Shown in pieces: positions 17,089 through 27,587 of a stretch of 64,000 bases of DNA. The translations under genes and the position numbers were made by a program. The notes under the pieces are model-generated. The model worked only from the letters and a program-made list of their open reading frames with translations. It made no database searches and had not been told where the DNA came from. How positions within the stretch are numbered: the first letter of the stretch is position 1; every line of letters starts with the position of its first letter. Origin of the DNA: Lentzea albidocapillata subsp. violacea (lineage in GTDB: Bacteria; Actinomycetota; Actinomycetes; Mycobacteriales; Pseudonocardiaceae); the NCBI RefSeq assembly GCF_900100275.1, contig NZ_FNET01000011.1, positions 225,882 to 289,881 on the forward strand. The letters are read 5' to 3'.

Positions 17089-17162
17089 CGGTTCTCCCCT
17101 GGGGTCTGTGTCGAAGTCTGGTTCGATGAGAGTCGCGCTTGAGGTGGATCCTGGTTGTGCGG

Positions 17163-17462
17163 CCGGACGGCCCGCATACCGGTGTTAGCCGGACGGCCCG
17201 CATACCGGCGTTGGCCGGCCATGCCGCATACCGGCGTTGGCCGAACGGCCCGCATACCGGCGTTGGCCGGCCATGCCGCATACCGGCGTTGGCCGAACGG
17301 CCCGCACACCGGCGTTAGCCGGCCATGCCGCATACCGGTGTTGGCCGGACAGCCCGCACACCGGCGTTAGCCGGCCATGCCGCACACTGGTGTTAGCCGG
17401 ACGGCCCGCATACCGGTATTGGCCGGACGGCCCGCATACCGGCGTTGGCCGGCCGTGCCGCC
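17163..17462. repeat. 26-bp GC-rich tandem repeat, about 11.5 copies
   Basis: Eleven full 26-bp units (17163-17448) and a 14-bp part unit. Each begins CCGG and contains GCCCGCATACCGG or GCCGCATACCGG and ends GTTGG or GTTAG. Two kinds of unit (with ACGG or with CATG at positions 5-8) roughly alternate. There are no spacers, so it is not CRISPR. It lies between the two halves of an ABC exporter, just upstream of the second half's start. Open frames across it are a by-product of the repeat and are not genes. Confidence 0.9.
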
Positions 17463-17485
17463 AGGGGCCGCCTCGGGCCCGGCTG

Positions 17486-19003
17486 TCACGGGTCAGACTT
17501 CGATCCAGACCCCAGGTGCACGACCTGATCCGCCTGGCCCGCCCACAACGGCGAGGACGACACGACGACCGTGGTCCGCCCCAGCCGCCTCTCCCGCACC
17601 CTCTTCGCCACCGCGGCCTCGGTCACCGCGTCGAGCGCGGATGTCGGTTCCACCAGCACGAGCAGTTCCGGTTCGCTCAGCAACGCCCGAACGAGCCGCA
17701 GCCGTTGCCGTTGACCGCCGGAAACGTTGCGCCCCTGCGATTCCAGGTGTGAGTCGAGGCCGTCCGGCAACGCCGCCACGATGTCCACGGCCGCCGCCGC
17801 GTACAGCGCCTCGTCCAGCTCGTGGTCACCGTGCACCGCCACCGACACCGCCTCGCGCACGGTGCCCGCGAACAGGTAGTCGTCGTTGTCCGCCACCACC
17901 CCCGGCAACCGTTCGACAGCGTCCTTCGCCAGCGCCGAGTTCGCCGAGACGACCACCGTCAACGCACCGGTCTTCACGTCCAGCGGCACCGCCTCGGCGT
18001 CCTTCTCCTCAGGCTGCAACCGGAGAACGTCGATGACTCGCCGCGCCGACACCAGCGCGCGGGGAATCGCATCCGCTCCTTCCATGAAGAAGGCGACCGG
18101 CACGGTCAACGTGGTGACGTACAGGTAGACCGCGACCATCTCCTCGATCGAGATGGCACCGGTGACCACCATGCGCGCCACGATCCACGTGACCACGGCG
18201 AGGAACAACGCGGGCAGTCCCCACGTCAGCGCCTGCACCCAGCTCAGCCACGCCGACACCCGGTAGCCGTCTTCGATGACCTCCCGCGACAGGGCCCGGA
18301 ACCGCGCCTCGAACGCCGGCTTCCCGCCGATCCCGGACAACACCCGCAGCCCGCCCACGATGTCGCCGGCCCGCGAGCTCAGCTCCCCCTGCCGCTGCCG
18401 GTACTCGGCCTCCACGGCGTGCAACCGCCGCAGGACGGGCCCCGTCACCACGGCGAGCACGGGCACCCCGAGCAGGACCACGACTGCGACCAGCGGCGAG
18501 ATCCGCACCAGCAACACCGCCGTGGCCACGTACGCCACCACGGCACCCACTCCGGGCCCGGTACTGGTCAGCGCGTGCGCGATCCGCGCTGTGTCGCCGT
18601 TCTGCAGGTACGTGAGCTCCCCTGTGGACAGCTTCCGCCGCACGACTCCGCCGAGCCGGGTGACGTGCCGGACGACGATCTGCGCCGTGCGCAACGCGGC
18701 ATCGGTTCGCACCAACGTCATCGTGCTGTGCCGGGCGATGAAGACCAGGGCCAGCCCCACCGCCACCGCGAGCAGTGCGCCGCACCACCACAGCAACGCG
18801 GCCCGGTCACCACCCCGCACACCGTCCTCGACGGCCCGCGAGATGAGGTACGGCGGCAGGATCAGCCCGCACATCGACAGCGAGCCCCACCACGCCCCGG
18901 CGAGCACCCGCCCGCGCTGCACGAGCACGAGCCACCACAGGTACCGCCAGGGCGAGCGGACGTCCGGTGTCCCCGGGTCGTCGTACGGAACGTGTCGGGC
19001 CAT
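17486..19003 (-). CDS. ABC exporter half-transporter lacking Walker A and B
   Basis: A 505-residue half-transporter. The transmembrane domain (about 15-310) is normal. The nucleotide-binding domain is shortened: where Walker A should be there is VVVSANSALAKDAV with no GxxGxGKS; Walker B Asp is replaced by Val (LLVLVEPTSALD); the H-loop His is missing (VVVSSSPL). The signature VSGGQRQRLRLVRAL is intact. It can only donate the signature to its partner's ATP. The ATG start is 16 bp after the stop of the MFS gene, so they may share a transcript. Confidence 0.83.
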   Translation of the reverse strand: MARHVPYDDPGTPDVRSPWRYLWWLVLVQRGRVLAGAWWGSLSMCGLILPPYLISRAVEDGVRGGDRAALLWWCGALLAVAVGLALVFIARHSTMTLVRTDAALRTAQIVVRHVTRLGGVVRRKLSTGELTYLQNGDTARIAHALTSTGPGVGAVVAYVATAVLLVRISPLVAVVVLLGVPVLAVVTGPVLRRLHAVEAEYRQRQGELSSRAGDIVGGLRVLSGIGGKPAFEARFRALSREVIEDGYRVSAWLSWVQALTWGLPALFLAVVTWIVARMVVTGAISIEEMVAVYLYVTTLTVPVAFFMEGADAIPRALVSARRVIDVLRLQPEEKDAEAVPLDVKTGALTVVVSANSALAKDAVERLPGVVADNDDYLFAGTVREAVSVAVHGDHELDEALYAAAAVDIVAALPDGLDSHLESQGRNVSGGQRQRLRLVRALLSEPELLVLVEPTSALDAVTEAAVAKRVRERRLGRTTVVVSSSPLWAGQADQVVHLGSGSKSDP

Positions 19004-19019
19004 GCACCTGACCTTGCCA

Positions 19020-20228
19020 TCACCCGGCGGGCGTCACGACCGATTTCGCCTTCAGCCCAATCGCGCCAACGGCCGTTGCGCCCAACGCCGCTATGAACGC
19101 GAACGCGTAGAAGCCCCACGGGTGCGCCAATCCAGCCGTGAGCAACGCACCGCCGAGCAACGGTCCACTAATGGCACCCAACCGCCCGATCCCCGCGGCC
19201 CATCCGATGCCGGTGGCCCGGTTGTCCTCGTAAACCCGCCCCGCATAGGCATAAACGAGCACCTGCGCGCTGAACACGAAGCACCCGGCCAGCAACACGG
19301 CCACGTAAACGCCCACACCCGGCAGCTTGATGCTCAGCAGGGCCAGGAACACCACGGCGGCCGCGAACCACCCGATGGCCGCGGGCCTGATCCCGATCCG
19401 GTCAGCGACCGCTCCGGCGATCAGAAGTCCCACCACCGCACCGATGTTGAGCGTGAGCAGCAACGCCAGTGCCGTGCCGAGTTCGTACCCGGCGCTGCGC
19501 ATGATCTGCGGCAACCACGTGTTCAGCCCGTACACGAGCAACAGCCCCATGAACGACGCCACCCAGAACGACACAGTCGCCTTCCGCAACCCGGGCCTGA
19601 ACAGCGATCCGACCGCCTCCAAGGCAGGAGCCGTGCGCGCCGCCGTCTCCGGCAAGTGCTTGACCATCAACGGAATCAGCACCAGCGCGGGCAGCGCCCC
19701 CACCACGAACAACGACCGCCACCCGAGGACGGGAATCAGCACGATCCCCAGCAGCGCCGTGATGACCGCGCCGACGTGATACCCGGTCATGATGAGCGTG
19801 GTGGCTCGGCCGCCCTGCCGCGGCCGAGCCTCGTTGACCATCGCGATCGCCGTCGGCAGGCAGCCACCGAGGCCGAGCCCCGCGAGGAACCTGAGGATCC
19901 CGAACGTCGTCGCGTCCGGCGCGAACGCACAGGCCAGCGTGAACACCGAGAACCCGGCCACGGCGTAGATCATCACCTTGCGCCGGCCGATGACGTCGGT
20001 GATGGTCCCGATGATCAGCGCACCGAGCATCATCCCGACCAGACCGGCCGTGGACACCACGCTGGCGCTCGCCGTCGTGAGCAGCTTCTCCTGCAACAGC
20101 ACAGGAATCACCGTGCCGAGCACCACGAGGTCAAAGCCGTCGAGCAGGACCGCGGTCCAGCACAGCGGCAACACCCATTTGTTCACGCGCTTTTCCTCCT
20201 CGTCGAGGGCCCTGGTGATGCCGAGCAT
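19020..20228 (-). CDS. MFS transporter, aromatic acid:H+ symporter (AAHS) type
   Basis: A 402-residue, 12-helix major facilitator. The first helix contains LLDGFDLVVLGTVIP and the 2-3 loop GTITDVIGRRKVMI, both characteristic of the AAHS family (PcaK, BenK and relatives), which import benzoate, protocatechuate and similar acids with protons. No aromatic catabolism genes are nearby, so the substrate is open. A TTTCC-N7-GGAAA palindrome lies about 35 bp upstream. It is first in the minus-strand run with the ABC exporter genes. Confidence 0.82.
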   Translation of the reverse strand: MLGITRALDEEEKRVNKWVLPLCWTAVLLDGFDLVVLGTVIPVLLQEKLLTTASASVVSTAGLVGMMLGALIIGTITDVIGRRKVMIYAVAGFSVFTLACAFAPDATTFGILRFLAGLGLGGCLPTAIAMVNEARPRQGGRATTLIMTGYHVGAVITALLGIVLIPVLGWRSLFVVGALPALVLIPLMVKHLPETAARTAPALEAVGSLFRPGLRKATVSFWVASFMGLLLVYGLNTWLPQIMRSAGYELGTALALLLTLNIGAVVGLLIAGAVADRIGIRPAAIGWFAAAVVFLALLSIKLPGVGVYVAVLLAGCFVFSAQVLVYAYAGRVYEDNRATGIGWAAGIGRLGAISGPLLGGALLTAGLAHPWGFYAFAFIAALGATAVGAIGLKAKSVVTPAG

Positions 20229-20260
20229 GGTGCGACGTCAGGGCCCGCGACCGGGAGTCC

Positions 20261-20280
20261 GGTTTCCATCCACCGGAAAC
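20261..20280. promoter_or_regulatory. palindrome upstream of AAHS transporter
   Basis: GTTTCC and GGAAAC face each other across 7-8 nt, 33-52 bp before the MFS start and downstream of the atpD terminator. Position and symmetry suit an operator for an IclR- or GntR-like repressor. This is a guess; no regulator gene of that kind is next to it. Confidence 0.35.
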
Positions 20281-20301
20281 GTGCGTCCTGGGAAACGCCA
20301 A

Positions 20302-20339
20302 AAGGGCCGTCCCTCCACAAAGGAGGAACGGCCCTTCGG
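20302..20339 (-). terminator. strong terminator after atpD
   Basis: AAGGGCCGT-CCTCC and GGAGG-ACGGCCCTT form a stem of about 15 bp with a 5-nt loop. On the minus strand a U-rich run (UUUU) follows. It lies 14 nt after the atpD stop and should end the ATP synthase transcript before the MFS gene, which isolates atpC. Confidence 0.8.
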
Positions 20340-20352
20340 CAGAAGAACTAGC

Positions 20353-21781
<1,429 letters not shown>

Positions 21782-21789
<8 letters not shown>

Positions 21790-22696
21790 CACTTCCTGCG
21801 CCACCGGTAAGCGCGGAGGCGCCACCGACGATCTCGCTGATCTCCTGGGTGATCTGGGCCTGACGGGCCGAGTTCGCCGCCCGGCTGAGGTTGCGCACGA
21901 GCTCCGTCGCGTTGTCCGTCGCCGCCTTCATGGCCGTACGACGAGCTGCCGACTCCGAAGCCGCTGCCTCCAGCATGGCGGAGAACAGCCGCGTCTTCAC
22001 GTACTTGGGCAGCATCGCTCCGAGCAGCGCTTCCGCACTGGGCTCGAAGTCGTACACCGCGCGCGGGCCCTTGGGCGTCTCACCGGTGTACTCGACGTCC
22101 ATCGGCGCGATCCGCCTGGCGGTCGGCGTCTGGCTCAGCATGGACTTGAACTCGGTGTACACGACGTGGATCTCGTCCACGCCCTGCGCACCGTTCTCCG
22201 TGCCCTCCAGGAACGCCTCCACCAGCGCGTCACCCGCCTCGACGGCGTTGACGTAGTGCGGGGTCTGGGAGAACCCGCTCCACGACGCGGTGACCTCGCG
22301 ACGGCGGAAGTTGAAGTACCCGACCGCCTTGCGGCCGGTCGCGAACAGCACCGGCTCCTTGCCTTCGGACTTGAGCAGCTGGATCAGCTGCTCAGCGGCC
22401 TTGAGCACGTTCGAGTTGTAACCACCGCACATGCCCTTGTCACTGGTCACGACCAGGACGGCGGCACGCTTGGGGTTCTCGCGTTCCGACAGCAACGGGT
22501 GGTCGAGGTTCGCCGAGGCCTCGGCCAACGCGGAGAGGACGTTGGTGATCTCGTCCGCGTAGGGGCGCGAGGCCGCGACCCTGGTCTGCGCCTTGGCGAG
22601 GCGAGACGTGGCGATGAGCTCGTACGCCTTCGTGATCTTCTTGGTCGAGTTGACCGTTCGGATCCGCTGGCGGAGCTCCCGAATCTGTGCGCCCAT
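21782..22696 (-). CDS. atpG: ATP synthase gamma subunit
   Basis: A 304-residue central-stalk subunit that rotates inside the alpha3-beta3 ring. The N-terminal helix begins MGAQIRELRQRIRTVNSTKKITKA and the C-terminal helix carries MKAATDNATELVRNLSRAANSARQAQITQEI, both signatures of the family. It starts 8 nt after atpA ends and overlaps atpD. Confidence 0.96.
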
Positions 22697-22704
22697 GGCT
22701 CAGA

Positions 22705-24351
22705 TCACTTCTTGGTGGGCTCGGGCTTGTGGACCTTCACCGATTCCTGGGCGACCTTGTCGGCGTCCATCGCCTTCTCGGGCGCCTCGTTGACGATCGT
22801 CGTGCCGTCCGAAGCGGTGAACTGCTTCTTGAACTCGGTCACGGCGGCGACAACGCGCTTCTGCGAGTCCTCGGGGAACTTCTTGGTCTCGATGATGCTG
22901 CTCAGCAGGTCCGCGTGGTTGCGGCGCAGCGAGTCCTTGAAGTCCGCGACGAACCGGCGGATGTCGGCGACGGGGACGTCGTCCAGGTGACCCTTGGTCG
23001 CGGCGAAGATCTCGACGACCTGCTCCTCGACGGGCACCGGGGAGTACTGGCCCTGCTTGAGCAGCTCGACCAGACGGGCACCGCGGTCCAGCTGGGCGCG
23101 CGACGCGGCGTCGAGGTCGGACGCGAACGCGGAGAAGGCCTCCAGCTCGCGGAACTGCGACAGGTCGAGGCGCAGCGAGCCCGCGACGTCCTTCATCGCC
23201 TTGATCTGCGCGGCACCACCGACGCGGGAAACGGAGATACCCACGTTGACGGCCGGCCGCACACCGGCGTTGAACAGGTCGGACTCGAGGAAGCACTGAC
23301 CGTCGGTGATCGAGATGACGTTGGTCGGGATGTACGCCGACACGTCGTTCGCCTTGGTCTCGATGATCGGGAGACCCGTCATCGAACCGCCGCCGAGGTC
23401 GTCCGAGAGCTTCGCGCAACGCTCGAGGAGACGCGAGTGCAAGTAGAAGACGTCGCCGGGGTAGGCCTCGCGGCCCGGCGGGCGGCGCAGCAGCAGCGAG
23501 ATCGCGCGGTACGCCTCGGCCTGCTTGGTCAGGTCGTCGAAGATGATCAGGACGTGCTTGCCCTGGTACATCCAGTGCTGGCCGATGGCGGAGCCGGTGT
23601 ACGGCGCCAGCCACTTGAAGCCGGCGGAGTCAGAAGCGGGGGCGGCGACGATCGTCGTGTACTCGAGTGCGCCCGCCTCCTCCAGCGCGGCCTTGACGCC
23701 CGCGATGGTGGAGCCCTTCTGGCCGATGGCGACGTAGACGCAGCGGACCTGCTGCTTCGGGTCGCCCGACTCCCAGGCCTTCTTCTGGTTGATGATCGTG
23801 TCGATGCAGACCGCGGTCTTGCCGGTCTTGCGGTCACCGATGATCAGCTGACGCTGACCGCGACCGATCGGCGTCATCGCGTCGATGGCCTTGATGCCGG
23901 TCTGCATCGGCTCGGACACCGGCTGACGCTGCAGCACGGAAGCCGCCTGCAGCTCCAGGGCGCGGGTGTCGTCGGCGACGATGTCACCGAGGCCGTCGAT
24001 CGGCGTGCCCAGCGGGTTGACGACACGACCGAGGAAGCCGTCGCCGACCGGCACGGACAGGACCTTGCCCGTCCGGCGGACCTCCTGGCCCTCTTCGATC
24101 TTGTCGAAGTCACCGAGGATGACCGCACCGATGTTGCGGACCTCAAGGTTCAGGGCGACGCCGAGGACGCCGCCGGGGAACTCGAGCAACTCGTTGGTCA
24201 TCGTGCCCGGAAGGCCCTCGACGATGGCGATGCCGTCGTAGGTCTCGGAGACGGTACCGACCTCTTCCCGGCTGACCTCCGGGGAGTAGCTCGAGACGTA
24301 CTTCTCGATCGCACTGCGGATCTCGTCCGACGAGATCGTCAGCTCCGCCAT
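22705..24351 (-). CDS. atpA: ATP synthase alpha subunit
   Basis: A 548-residue nucleotide-binding but non-catalytic subunit of F1. Walker A is GDRKTGKT; the family signature PAVNVGISVSRVGGAAQ is present. A charged C-terminal tail of about 40 residues (ending KPEPTKK) is longer than in E. coli, as in other actinobacteria, where the alpha C-terminal extension restrains ATP hydrolysis in mycobacteria. Confidence 0.96.
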   Translation of the reverse strand: MAELTISSDEIRSAIEKYVSSYSPEVSREEVGTVSETYDGIAIVEGLPGTMTNELLEFPGGVLGVALNLEVRNIGAVILGDFDKIEEGQEVRRTGKVLSVPVGDGFLGRVVNPLGTPIDGLGDIVADDTRALELQAASVLQRQPVSEPMQTGIKAIDAMTPIGRGQRQLIIGDRKTGKTAVCIDTIINQKKAWESGDPKQQVRCVYVAIGQKGSTIAGVKAALEEAGALEYTTIVAAPASDSAGFKWLAPYTGSAIGQHWMYQGKHVLIIFDDLTKQAEAYRAISLLLRRPPGREAYPGDVFYLHSRLLERCAKLSDDLGGGSMTGLPIIETKANDVSAYIPTNVISITDGQCFLESDLFNAGVRPAVNVGISVSRVGGAAQIKAMKDVAGSLRLDLSQFRELEAFSAFASDLDAASRAQLDRGARLVELLKQGQYSPVPVEEQVVEIFAATKGHLDDVPVADIRRFVADFKDSLRRNHADLLSSIIETKKFPEDSQKRVVAAVTEFKKQFTASDGTTIVNEAPEKAMDADKVAQESVKVHKPEPTKK

Positions 24352-24396
24352 GTCGTTCCTGCTCTCACTTCTTCGTTCTGGGAAAGGGCTCGGGGG

Positions 24397-25224
24397 CTAG
24401 CTGGCGAGATTGCGGCGCAGTGCCGCCAACCGGCCGGCGATGCTTCCGTCGATGATCTCGTCGCCGATCTTGATCGAGAGGCCACCGCCCAGTGCGGCGT
24501 CGACCTCCACGTGCAGCGCGATCGGACGCGAGTAGATCGTGGTCAGCGTCGCGGTCAGGCGGTCGACCTGCTCCGCGGTCAGCGCCACGGCGGACCGGAC
24601 GTGCGCGACGGAACGCTGACGGCGCTTGGCCGCCAGGTCGGCGAGCTCGGAGAGCCCGTCCGCCACACGCACTCCGCGCGGGTTGCGAACCAGCTGGTCC
24701 ACCAGCGTCTTGGTGACCGGGCTGACCTTCCCCTCGATCAGGGAGTCGACCAGCGCGACCTTGCCGGAGGCGTCACCGGCGGGGTCCGCCAGCAACAGCT
24801 CGAGCTCGTTCGAACCAGCCACGATGCGGCCGAGCCGGAACAGCTCGTCCTCGGTCGAGTCCAGCTGGCCGTCGCGCTCGGCACGCACCAGCAGCGTGGT
24901 GCGGGCGAGCGACTCGACACCGTCCACGAGCTCGCGCGGGCTGGACCAGCGCGACGTCACGACGGCGACCACGATCTGCAGGGTCGCGTCGCTCACCTTG
25001 CCCGCGAACAGGCCGCGAACCAGCTGCTCACGACCGGCGGCCTCGGACGAGGCGTCGGCGAGCGCGCCGCGCAGCGACCGCTGACCGATCAGCAGGTCGA
25101 GCACGGCGAAGAGCTCCTCGCCGAGCTTGGCGAGGTCGTCCGTCGACGTGGTGGCGTCGGCCAGCTCCAGCAGCCGCAGTTCCGCGGCTGCCAGAGCTTC
25201 ACGACTTGCGGCATGCAACGTCAT
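24397..25224 (-). CDS. atpH: ATP synthase delta subunit
   Basis: A 275-residue peripheral-stalk subunit that joins F1 to the b subunit. It is about 100 residues longer than E. coli delta, as usual in actinobacteria. The C-terminal OSCP signature is visible (LSIKIGDEIIDGSIAGRLA). It starts 9 nt after atpF ends. Confidence 0.93.
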   Translation of the reverse strand: MTLHAASREALAAAELRLLELADATTSTDDLAKLGEELFAVLDLLIGQRSLRGALADASSEAAGREQLVRGLFAGKVSDATLQIVVAVVTSRWSSPRELVDGVESLARTTLLVRAERDGQLDSTEDELFRLGRIVAGSNELELLLADPAGDASGKVALVDSLIEGKVSPVTKTLVDQLVRNPRGVRVADGLSELADLAAKRRQRSVAHVRSAVALTAEQVDRLTATLTTIYSRPIALHVEVDAALGGGLSIKIGDEIIDGSIAGRLAALRRNLAS

Positions 25225-25233
25225 CGGCAGCCT

Positions 25234-25779
25234 CTACTTGCTCGCGGGCGCCGCGACGGCGTCCAGCTCGTTGAGGAAGCGGTCGACGGTGCCACGGCGG
25301 CGGGAGTCGTCCTCGAGGGACTCGCCCACGACCTTGCTCGCCAGTTCGACAGCGGTGCGGCCGAGGTCGGCACGCAGCTCCGCGACGATCTGGGCGCGCT
25401 GAGCGTCCAGCTGGTGCTGGCCCTGCGCGACGATGCGCGCCGACTCGGCCTGCGCCTGCTCACGCAGCTCCTCGACGATCTGCAGGCCCTCGGCCCGTGC
25501 GTCGTCGCGGATGCGTGCGGCCTCGGCGCGAGCCTCGGCCAGCTGCTCCTTGTACTGCTCGAGAGCACGCTGGGCCTCGGCCTGAGCCTGCTCAGCCTTC
25601 TCGATGCCACCCTCGATCTTGGCCGTCCGCTCCTCGTACAACGCCTCGAAGCGCGGTGAGACGAACTTCTTGATGACGAAGAGGAGGAGCAGGAACGCGA
25701 CGAGACCGAGGATGATCTCCGAGGTATGCGGAATGACCGGGTTGACCGGACCCTCCGCAGCCAGGATGAGGGTGTCCAT
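25234..25779 (-). CDS. atpF: ATP synthase b subunit
   Basis: A 181-residue protein with one N-terminal membrane helix (about residues 22-42) followed by a long, Ala/Glu/Gln/Arg-rich coiled coil (about 50-150), the peripheral stalk of F0. The ATG at 25779 has AGGAG 8 nt upstream; a GTG one codon earlier is the alternative. Confidence 0.94.
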   Translation of the reverse strand: MDTLILAAEGPVNPVIPHTSEIILGLVAFLLLLFVIKKFVSPRFEALYEERTAKIEGGIEKAEQAQAEAQRALEQYKEQLAEARAEAARIRDDARAEGLQIVEELREQAQAESARIVAQGQHQLDAQRAQIVAELRADLGRTAVELASKVVGESLEDDSRRRGTVDRFLNELDAVAAPASK

Positions 25780-25810
25780 CACCGTTTCTCCTAACGCGAT
25801 CAGAGGTCGG

Positions 25811-26056
25811 TCAGGCAGTCGCGATGAAGTACACGACGAAGCCGATCAGCGCGAGGACCTCGACGATGGCGAAGGTGGTCCACGCCAGGCCGAGCAGCAC
25901 GCCGCGAGCCTCGGGCTGACGGGCGGTGCCGCTGATGACCGAGGAGAAGATCAGACCCACGCCGATGCCCGGGCCGATGGCGGCAAGGCCGTAGCCGATG
26001 GCCGCGAGACCCTGGTTCAGGTTGACGGCGTCCTGGGCGATCTGGATAGCGCTCAC
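25811..26056 (-). CDS. atpE: ATP synthase c subunit
   Basis: An 81-residue hairpin of two membrane helices that forms the rotor ring. The proton-carrying acid is E66 in FAIVEVLALIGF, and the polar loop has the RQPEA motif. The first helix shows a Gly-rich face (GPGIGVGLIFS). The segment around E66 is where bedaquiline binds in mycobacteria. Starts with GTG after AAGGGAA. Confidence 0.95.
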   Translation of the reverse strand: MSAIQIAQDAVNLNQGLAAIGYGLAAIGPGIGVGLIFSSVISGTARQPEARGVLLGLAWTTFAIVEVLALIGFVVYFIATA

Positions 26057-26117
26057 TGTTGCTGTTCCCTTTCCAACTCGGTCCGCGAGATTTCGCGGAT
26101 CGGAGGCTTTGCGTTTC

Positions 26118-26894
26118 TCAGTGCTCTTCTGCCAGCGCCATGCCGATGTAGCTGGCAGACAGCAGCGCGAAGATGTAGGCCTGCAGGCACATGATCAGCG
26201 CCTCCAGGAAGGTCAGCGCGATGGCGAAGGCGAAGGACACCGGCGCCACGATGACGGTCAGGCCGCCATTCAGCAGCAGGAACTCACCGGCCAGGGTGAA
26301 CACCAGCAGCAGGAGGTGACCCGCGAACATGGCAGCGAAAACTCGGATCGCCAGCGTGAGCGGGTTCAGGATGAACTTCTGGAAGAACTCGATCGGAATC
26401 AGCAGCGGGAGCACGAACCACGGGGCGCCCGGCGGAATCGTCTGGTGCTTCAAGTAGCCCACGAAGCCGTGCCGCTTGAACCCGACGAAGTGGTACACCG
26501 GGTAAACAACGAGCAACGAAACGGCGAGCGGAAAGCCGATGTGCGACATCGTGGGGAACTGGATGATCGGGATGAGCCCGAACAGGTTGTTCACCAGGAT
26601 GAAGGTGAAGATCGTGAGGATCAGCGGGACGAACGGCTTGAAGTCCTTCGCGCCGATCTGCTCCCTGGCGATGTTGTTGCGCCCGAAGTCGTAAACCGAC
26701 TCGGCGGCGAACTGGAACTTGCCGGGGACGACCTTGAGGTTGCGGGTCGCCGCAATGAAGAAGACGGCGATGATCACGATCGACAGCACCAGCAGGACCA
26801 TCGGCTTCGTGACCGAGCCGAAGATCGGCGGGAGGAAGAAGTCCTTCACACCGGGAGCGACGAACTCGCCCCCCGAAGCCAGCAACTTGGTCAC
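26118..26894 (-). CDS. atpB: ATP synthase a subunit
   Basis: A 258-residue F0 stator subunit with about six membrane helices that forms the proton half-channels. The essential Arg lies in LAIRVFAAMFAGHLLL. Length and order (atpI-atpB-atpE) are standard. The start is GTG at 26894 behind GGAAGGAA. Confidence 0.95.
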   Translation of the reverse strand: MTKLLASGGEFVAPGVKDFFLPPIFGSVTKPMVLLVLSIVIIAVFFIAATRNLKVVPGKFQFAAESVYDFGRNNIAREQIGAKDFKPFVPLILTIFTFILVNNLFGLIPIIQFPTMSHIGFPLAVSLLVVYPVYHFVGFKRHGFVGYLKHQTIPPGAPWFVLPLLIPIEFFQKFILNPLTLAIRVFAAMFAGHLLLLVFTLAGEFLLLNGGLTVIVAPVSFAFAIALTFLEALIMCLQAYIFALLSASYIGMALAEEH

Positions 26895-27044
26895 TGTGTT
26901 CCTTCCGGTTCTCCCGGCCGGCGTTCACTCCGCCGGGGGAATCGTCACGATCTGGACTTAACGTACCTTACGGTTCGCAAGCGACTGCCAGAGGCACCCC
27001 TGCTATCGGGTGTCCCTGGCCTGCGCGGACCATATCAGCAGGTC

Positions 27045-27491
27045 TCAGGTGCCTTCGGAGGCGGGGACCACCATCTGACTACGGCTGCGCTTGGAGGCTC
27101 TGGCCTCCAGGAACGACGTCACGAGCACCGTCGCCACCAGGGTGATTCCCAGCGCCTTGGGTTCGAGCCACGACTGGTTGCGCAGCAGGATCACCGCGAG
27201 TAGCAGCACGATCAGCTTGCCCATGAATCCGCCGAGTGCGGCGACCATCACGAACATCGGATCGAGTGCCGCCGTCTTGCGCATCAACAACAACGTGGCA
27301 AGGCTCGAACCGATGGCGATCGCACCACCGATCAATGACCCGAAGAGACCAGCGGTCCCCCAGATCACAGTTGACACGACGACGCCGAGGACAAACGTGC
27401 CGAGCGCCGCCCACGCGGCCTCGCGGAACATTTCCCCGGCGAGTCGCTGGACGGTCAGCTCATGCGTGACGGCCTTGTCCGCGTCGCTCAT
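27045..27491 (-). CDS. AtpI-like membrane protein of the ATP synthase operon
   Basis: A 148-residue protein with four hydrophobic helices, placed between wecA and atpB where actinobacteria carry the atpI-like gene. AtpI helps c-ring assembly in some bacteria. The start is uncertain: ATG 27491 (MSDADKAV) is preferred, ATG 27515 is possible. Sequence similarity among these proteins is low, so the call rests mostly on position and topology. Confidence 0.75.
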   Translation of the reverse strand: MSDADKAVTHELTVQRLAGEMFREAAWAALGTFVLGVVVSTVIWGTAGLFGSLIGGAIAIGSSLATLLLMRKTAALDPMFVMVAALGGFMGKLIVLLLAVILLRNQSWLEPKALGITLVATVLVTSFLEARASKRSRSQMVVPASEGT

Positions 27492-27587
27492 GTCCCGAAG
27501 TCTAGGAACCCGCATTCCAGCGCCTGCGGGCAGCCCTCGTTAACGCCGGTTAAGCGGCCCCAAACAAGACGCCGTACCAATTTCCGC

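Noticed and set aside
17163..17462. CRISPR array
   Set aside because: The 26-bp units are directly adjacent with no spacers, and there are no cas genes.
17085..17752. Repeat-containing small proteins (PVCG/GMRAV-type)
   Set aside because: Frames are open on both strands because the repeat lacks stop codons; the 26-bp period shifts frame each unit, and there is no ribosome binding site.
22687..25659. 990-residue plus-strand open frame
   Set aside because: It is wholly antisense to atpA, atpH and atpF and has shadow composition.
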